This document shows positions 8,137 to 11,408 of a stretch of 11,408 nucleotides of DNA, in pieces. A program made the translations under genes and the position numbers. Origin of the DNA: Bacteroidales bacterium (lineage in GTDB: Bacteria > Bacteroidota > Bacteroidia > Bacteroidales > UBA932); NCBI GenBank assembly GCA_024681565.1, contig JAILAO010000138.1, positions 1-11,408 on the forward strand, in the 5' to 3' direction. Each line of letters starts with the position of its first letter. The stretch's first letter is position 1. A model generated the notes under the pieces. The model was not told the DNA's origin. It searched no databases and saw only the letters and a list, made by a program, of their open reading frames with translations.

Positions 8137-9222
8137 TTATTTCACGGAGAAGGCGAAGATGCAGCGGCTGTGGTAGGTTTCACCCGGACGCAGCACCACG
8201 GAAGGCCACTGAGGCTTGTTGGGGCTGTCGGGATAATGCTGGGTCTCCAGGCAGAGACCGGTACGCTGCTGATAAACCACCCCGCCCTTGCCGGTCACGG
8301 TACCGTTGAGGAAGTTGCCGGAATAGACCTGGATGCCGGGCTCGTCGGTATAGACCTTGAGATCGATGCCGGTCTGCTCGCAATACAGTTCGGCGGCCAC
8401 CTCGTCCAGGCTTCCGTTGGTATCCAGGACCCAGTTGTGGTCATAGCCGTTGCCGTTCTTGAGCTGCACATAGTCAAACTCGTCGATGCGGTCGCCGACC
8501 TTGTGGGCCACGGTGAAGTCCATCGGGGTCCCTTCCACCGGCAGGATCTCGCCCGTGGTCATGTAGGTGTCGTCCACCGGCGTGAAATTCGAAGCGTTGA
8601 TGTAGAGGATATCGTCGCAGACGCTGTGGTTCGCCGGGTCGCCGGCGAGATTGAAATAAGAGTGGTTGGTCATGTTGATGATCGTCGGAGCCGTGGTCAC
8701 GGCTTCATAGGCGATATCGATCTTGTTGTCGTCCGTCAGCGTGTAGGTCACGCAGGCCGTGACGGCTCCGGGGAAATTGTTGTCTCCGTCCGGAGAGTCC
8801 ATCCGCAGTTTGATATGACGGGCATCCGCTTCGACGACGGTATAGGGCTGGTACTGCCAGCCGGTCGGACCGCCGTGCAGGCAATGCCCGAAATTGTTTT
8901 TCGGCAAGTCGTATTCTACGCCGTCCAGGGTGAATCTGCCCTGGTTGATCCGGTTGGCATAACGGCCGATGGAGGCGCCGAAATCCGTCTGGTTGTTCTC
9001 GGGATAGTAGTCCTCGACCTGATCGAAACCCAGGACGACGTCACGCTTGACCCCGTCCCTGTCGGGCAGAACGATGGAGGTGATGCGTCCGCCGTAATTG
9101 GTGACGGTCACTTCCATCCCCGCCTGGTTGGACATTTTGTAGAAACTGTTTTCCTGCGGTTGCGAGCACGCTGCCGCAGCGATGGCGCAAAAGGCCAGTA
9201 CAAAGGATTTTACGAATCTCAT
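8137..9222 (-). CDS. galM: Aldose 1-epimerase (mutarotase), predicted lipoprotein
   Basis: Interconverts alpha and beta anomers of aldoses. From the ATG at 9222 the protein has 361 residues. It begins with a lipoprotein signal: basic MRFVK, a hydrophobic stretch VLAFCAIAAAA, then Cys19 followed by SQPQEN. It should therefore be lipid-anchored and act outside the cytoplasm. Mutarotase motifs follow: VTNYGGRITSIVLPD, GRYANRINQGRF, the HCLHGG loop, TNHSYFNLAG with the catalytic His, GYDHNWVL, and TGLCLETQHYPDSPN containing the likely catalytic Glu. A TTG three codons upstream is in frame but would put an acidic residue ahead of the basic start, so I reject it. It follows the GH31 gene by 33 bases and precedes the symporter by 18, consistent with preparing the right anomer of a freed sugar for uptake. 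In Bacteroides arabinose clusters a similar gene is called araM. Confidence 0.93.
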   Translation of the reverse strand: MRFVKSFVLAFCAIAAAACSQPQENSFYKMSNQAGMEVTVTNYGGRITSIVLPDRDGVKRDVVLGFDQVEDYYPENNQTDFGASIGRYANRINQGRFTLDGVEYDLPKNNFGHCLHGGPTGWQYQPYTVVEADARHIKLRMDSPDGDNNFPGAVTACVTYTLTDDNKIDIAYEAVTTAPTIINMTNHSYFNLAGDPANHSVCDDILYINASNFTPVDDTYMTTGEILPVEGTPMDFTVAHKVGDRIDEFDYVQLKNGNGYDHNWVLDTNGSLDEVAAELYCEQTGIDLKVYTDEPGIQVYSGNFLNGTVTGKGGVVYQQRTGLCLETQHYPDSPNKPQWPSVVLRPGETYHSRCIFAFSVK

Positions 9223-9228
9223 ATCGTA

Positions 9229-9260
9229 CAAAGTTAATATATTTCCATCAAAGCGTCAAA
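9229..9260 (-). promoter_or_regulatory. Candidate Bacteroidetes-type promoter upstream of galM
   Basis: On the minus strand a TTTG (9260-9257, overlapping the TGA stop of the GH31 gene) is followed after 20 bases by TAACTTTG (9236-9229), which fits the known Bacteroides primary sigma pattern of TTTG near -33 and TAnnTTTG near -7 with a spacer of about 19-21. The spacer is A+T-rich, unlike the surrounding coding DNA. If used, transcription would start within a few bases of the galM ATG at 9222, giving a leaderless or nearly leaderless message for galM through the downstream ara genes. The match is by eye and no start site is proven. Confidence 0.4.
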
Positions 9261-11408
9261 GCCTTATTTCCGTCCGGGAGCCGTCATACCCGACCTCCTG
9301 CACGCCCCCGCCGGGAACCACGATGCGGAAGGTCCGCGCACGGAGCATGCCGGGGAAGGAGCCTTCCCGGGCACCGATGGTCAGGGTATTCCCCTTGAGG
9401 GAAAAGACGATGCGGCTGCAGGCTCCCTGCTCATAGGCATAGCCGTCACCCTCGTCTTCGTACAGGGTGAACTGTCCGGAAGCACCCGGATACACCCGGA
9501 TCTCAAGCTGGTCCCAGGGCTTCTCGCCGTCATACTGCACGTCCGGCCCCAGCGGAATGATACTGCCGGCACGGACATAGACCGGCACGGTGTCGAGATG
9601 TGTCTCCCGCAGGATGGTCCGGCCGCCTTTCAAGCGTTCTCCCGTCATGAAATCATACCAGTCCGTTCCAGCCGGAAGATACAGTTCCCGCGATCCGGCG
9701 GCGGAGAAATCCGCTTTCTCTTCGGTAAAACCGGTTTGTTCAGAAGTATAATGCGCCCGGAGCACCGGTGCGACCAGCAACGAACGGCCGAAGAGGAATT
9801 CGTCTTCCAGTTCCCAGGTCCTGCGGTCCTGGGGGAAATCCATCATCAGCGCACGCTGGAAGGTTCCGTCCGCAGAACTCACCTCCCACTCCGTCGAATA
9901 GATGTAGGGCATCAGACGGTAACGGAGCTTGACGGCGGAGACCAGGGCGTCATAGACCGGTTCGCCCGGCTGTCCGTAAAGGTAAATCTCGCGCGGGACC
10001 TCCGTACCGTGAGAACGCATCATCGGCATAAAGACGCCATACTGCATCCAGCGGACATAAAGTTCCCGGAAACGGTCGTTGTAAACCGCGCTGCCGTCCG
10101 CATTGTGGCGGTTGTAAGCATTGGCGAAGAAACCGCCCAGGTCGGGATTGAAATGGGGATTTCCCGTCAGGGCGAATCCCAGTCCGGCAGGCAGCTGCTG
10201 GCGGAGCGTTTCCCAGTTGGACGGCACGTCGCCGCTCCAGACCTGTGCGCCCGTCCGCTGCTGACCGGCATACGCGGAACGGGTCAGGATGGTGACCCGG
10301 CGGTCGGCAGAAGCGGCCCGCTGATGGTCATAGACGCCCTCGACGGCCGCAATCGGATAGGCGTTGCGCACCCGGCGCAGGGAGCCTTTCGCCGTCATCA
10401 GTTCAAAATCCTCGTCCCGGTCGGCCCGGAGCGTATGGTGGTCCGGCTCCGTGGAATCCATCCACCAGGCATCGATGCCCATCCCCCACATCTTGGTCAG
10501 GTAGCGCCAGTAAAGGTCGCGGGCCTCGCTGCTGAAAGGATCATACGGACGGACGCCCGAAGGATATTCCATCCGCGGAGGCCAGTCCCCCAGTCCGCTG
10601 CGGGGCCAGGTGCCCATGTCGATCAGATGCCCCTGCTCGGCCAGTTCCCGATACTGCAAGGTCATCGGGCCGAAGGAAGACCAGATGGAGATCATCAGGT
10701 GCGCCTTCTGGGCATGCACCTCGTCGATCATCGCCTGGGCATCCCGGAAATCCTCATTGAGGAAATCCATGGCATTCCAGAGGTAGTTGTTGCCCCAATA
10801 CTGCCAGTCCTGGACCATGCCGTCCAGCGGAATGCCGCGGCGGCGGTATTCACCCAGCACTTCCAGCAATTCGCGGGAGGTCTTGTAGCGTTCCCGGCTC
10901 TGATGGAAGCCGAAACTCCAGCGGGGCAGCATCGGCACCCGGCCGGTCAGGGAACGGATCCCGGCGATCACGCCGTCGGCATCCCCGCCCCAGATGAAAT
11001 AATAATCCACGGCCTCCCCCACCTCCGATTCGAACAGCATCCCGGAAGCGTCGTCGCGGAATGTGGTCGGGGACGGGTTGTCCCAAAACAGGCCGTAGCC
11101 TTTGATCGACTGGACGATGGGGATATAGTCTTCGGTATTGTCCTGGACCATATAACGGGTCTTGCCCCGCAGAGACAGGCCTCCGCCCTGCAGGATGCCC
11201 AAACCATAGAAAGGTTCGTCAGGCTCGGGCAGAAAGGTCTGCCGGACGATTTTCGCACCTTTGTCCACACCGGACAGGCGCTCTTCGAGCCCCCAGGCGC
11301 CTTCCTTGAGCAGGAGGATGCCTTTTTTGGAGAAGAAACGGACGGAGCCGTTGTTCGCCACGGCGACCTTCAGCATCGGACTCTCGTACATCGTGCCGCC
11401 TTTGGTGA
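9256..11408 (-). CDS. GH31 glycosidase, alpha-xylosidase-like, N-terminus beyond right window edge
   Basis: Retaining alpha-glycosidase of family 31. Numbered from the ATG at 11391, the visible part has the end of the N-terminal beta-sandwich (FYGLGILQGGG, 61-71; GYGLFWDNPSPTTF, 98-111), the (beta/alpha)8 barrel starting at LPRWSFGFHQSRERY (155-169), the nucleophile motif WWMDSTEPD (309-317, D312), the acid/base motif VWSGD (384-388, D388), and MMRSHGTE (457-464). A DUF5110-like C-terminal beta domain follows (VYVRAGSIIPLGP onward). WWMDSTEPDHH and the SIWSSFGP strand (235-242) look like alpha-xylosidases of the xyloglucan-type GH31 group. No PA14 insert is seen in the visible part. The reading frame stays open to the right edge (codons reading TKGGT before the ATG), and the ATG sits inside the expected N-terminal domain, so I read the gene as 5'-truncated by the window. 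Signal peptide and location cannot be judged. It is the first visible gene of the sugar cluster. Confidence 0.92.
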   Translation of the reverse strand, partial: TKGGTMYESPMLKVAVANNGSVRFFSKKGILLLKEGAWGLEERLSGVDKGAKIVRQTFLPEPDEPFYGLGILQGGGLSLRGKTRYMVQDNTEDYIPIVQSIKGYGLFWDNPSPTTFRDDASGMLFESEVGEAVDYYFIWGGDADGVIAGIRSLTGRVPMLPRWSFGFHQSRERYKTSRELLEVLGEYRRRGIPLDGMVQDWQYWGNNYLWNAMDFLNEDFRDAQAMIDEVHAQKAHLMISIWSSFGPMTLQYRELAEQGHLIDMGTWPRSGLGDWPPRMEYPSGVRPYDPFSSEARDLYWRYLTKMWGMGIDAWWMDSTEPDHHTLRADRDEDFELMTAKGSLRRVRNAYPIAAVEGVYDHQRAASADRRVTILTRSAYAGQQRTGAQVWSGDVPSNWETLRQQLPAGLGFALTGNPHFNPDLGGFFANAYNRHNADGSAVYNDRFRELYVRWMQYGVFMPMMRSHGTEVPREIYLYGQPGEPVYDALVSAVKLRYRLMPYIYSTEWEVSSADGTFQRALMMDFPQDRRTWELEDEFLFGRSLLVAPVLRAHYTSEQTGFTEEKADFSAAGSRELYLPAGTDWYDFMTGERLKGGRTILRETHLDTVPVYVRAGSIIPLGPDVQYDGEKPWDQLEIRVYPGASGQFTLYEDEGDGYAYEQGACSRIVFSLKGNTLTIGAREGSFPGMLRARTFRIVVPGGGVQEVGYDGSRTEIRL

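Noticed and set aside
9223..9231. TTG start for galM three codons upstream of the ATG
   Set aside because: The ATG at 9222 gives a standard basic signal-peptide N-terminus; the TTG overlaps the candidate -7 box and adds an Asp before the basic residues.
5656..9237. A plus-strand open frame of 1193 codons, plus others at 700-2130, 2139-4163 and 4003-5619
   Set aside because: They lie antisense to clearly identified genes (cca, araB, araA, araD, symporter, galM). Their translations are rich in His, Gly and Asp with no family motif, as expected from the reverse strand of G+C-rich coding DNA.

Overview
The window is almost wholly coding, and every supported gene lies on the minus strand, so transcription runs from the right edge to the left. 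The organism looks like a member of the Bacteroidota, probably the order Bacteroidales. The gene families support this: a class II CCA-adding enzyme with an HD domain, a stand-alone HsdR N-terminal nuclease domain, an SGLT-type sugar symporter, a lipoprotein mutarotase and a Bacteroidetes-style FGGY kinase. Most starts have no clear Shine-Dalgarno sequence, and there is a candidate promoter of the TTTG / TAnnTTTG type. Base composition is G+C-rich, which rules out low-GC Bacteroides as the likely source. I cannot name a genus.

Right part (11408 to 2508): a six-gene sugar cluster. In transcription order it holds a GH31 alpha-xylosidase-like glycosidase (its start lies beyond the window), an aldose 1-epimerase with a lipoprotein signal, a sodium/sugar symporter, L-ribulose-5-phosphate 4-epimerase (AraD), L-arabinose isomerase (AraA) and an FGGY ribulokinase (AraB). 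Together these give release of sugar from a glycan, anomer interconversion outside the inner membrane, uptake, and the full isomerase-kinase-epimerase route from L-arabinose to D-xylulose 5-phosphate. Gaps between these genes are 1 to 33 bases. The widest, between the GH31 gene and galM, holds the promoter-like sequence.

Left part (2504 to 1): three information-processing genes continue on the same strand with no room for a terminator. They are a 133-residue HsdR-N/PD-(D/E)XK domain protein starting 3 bases after araB, a tRNA CCA nucleotidyltransferase overlapping it by 13 bases, and a XerC/XerD-type tyrosine recombinase overlapping cca in an ATGATG junction and cut by the left edge.

There is no gene-free stretch over 300 bases, and I see no RNA gene, CRISPR array, insertion sequence or regulator gene. 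I do not see a clear new system. The most useful observations are the fusion of the arabinose cluster to housekeeping genes, the orphan nuclease domain, and the internal promoter that would make a nearly leaderless galM message.
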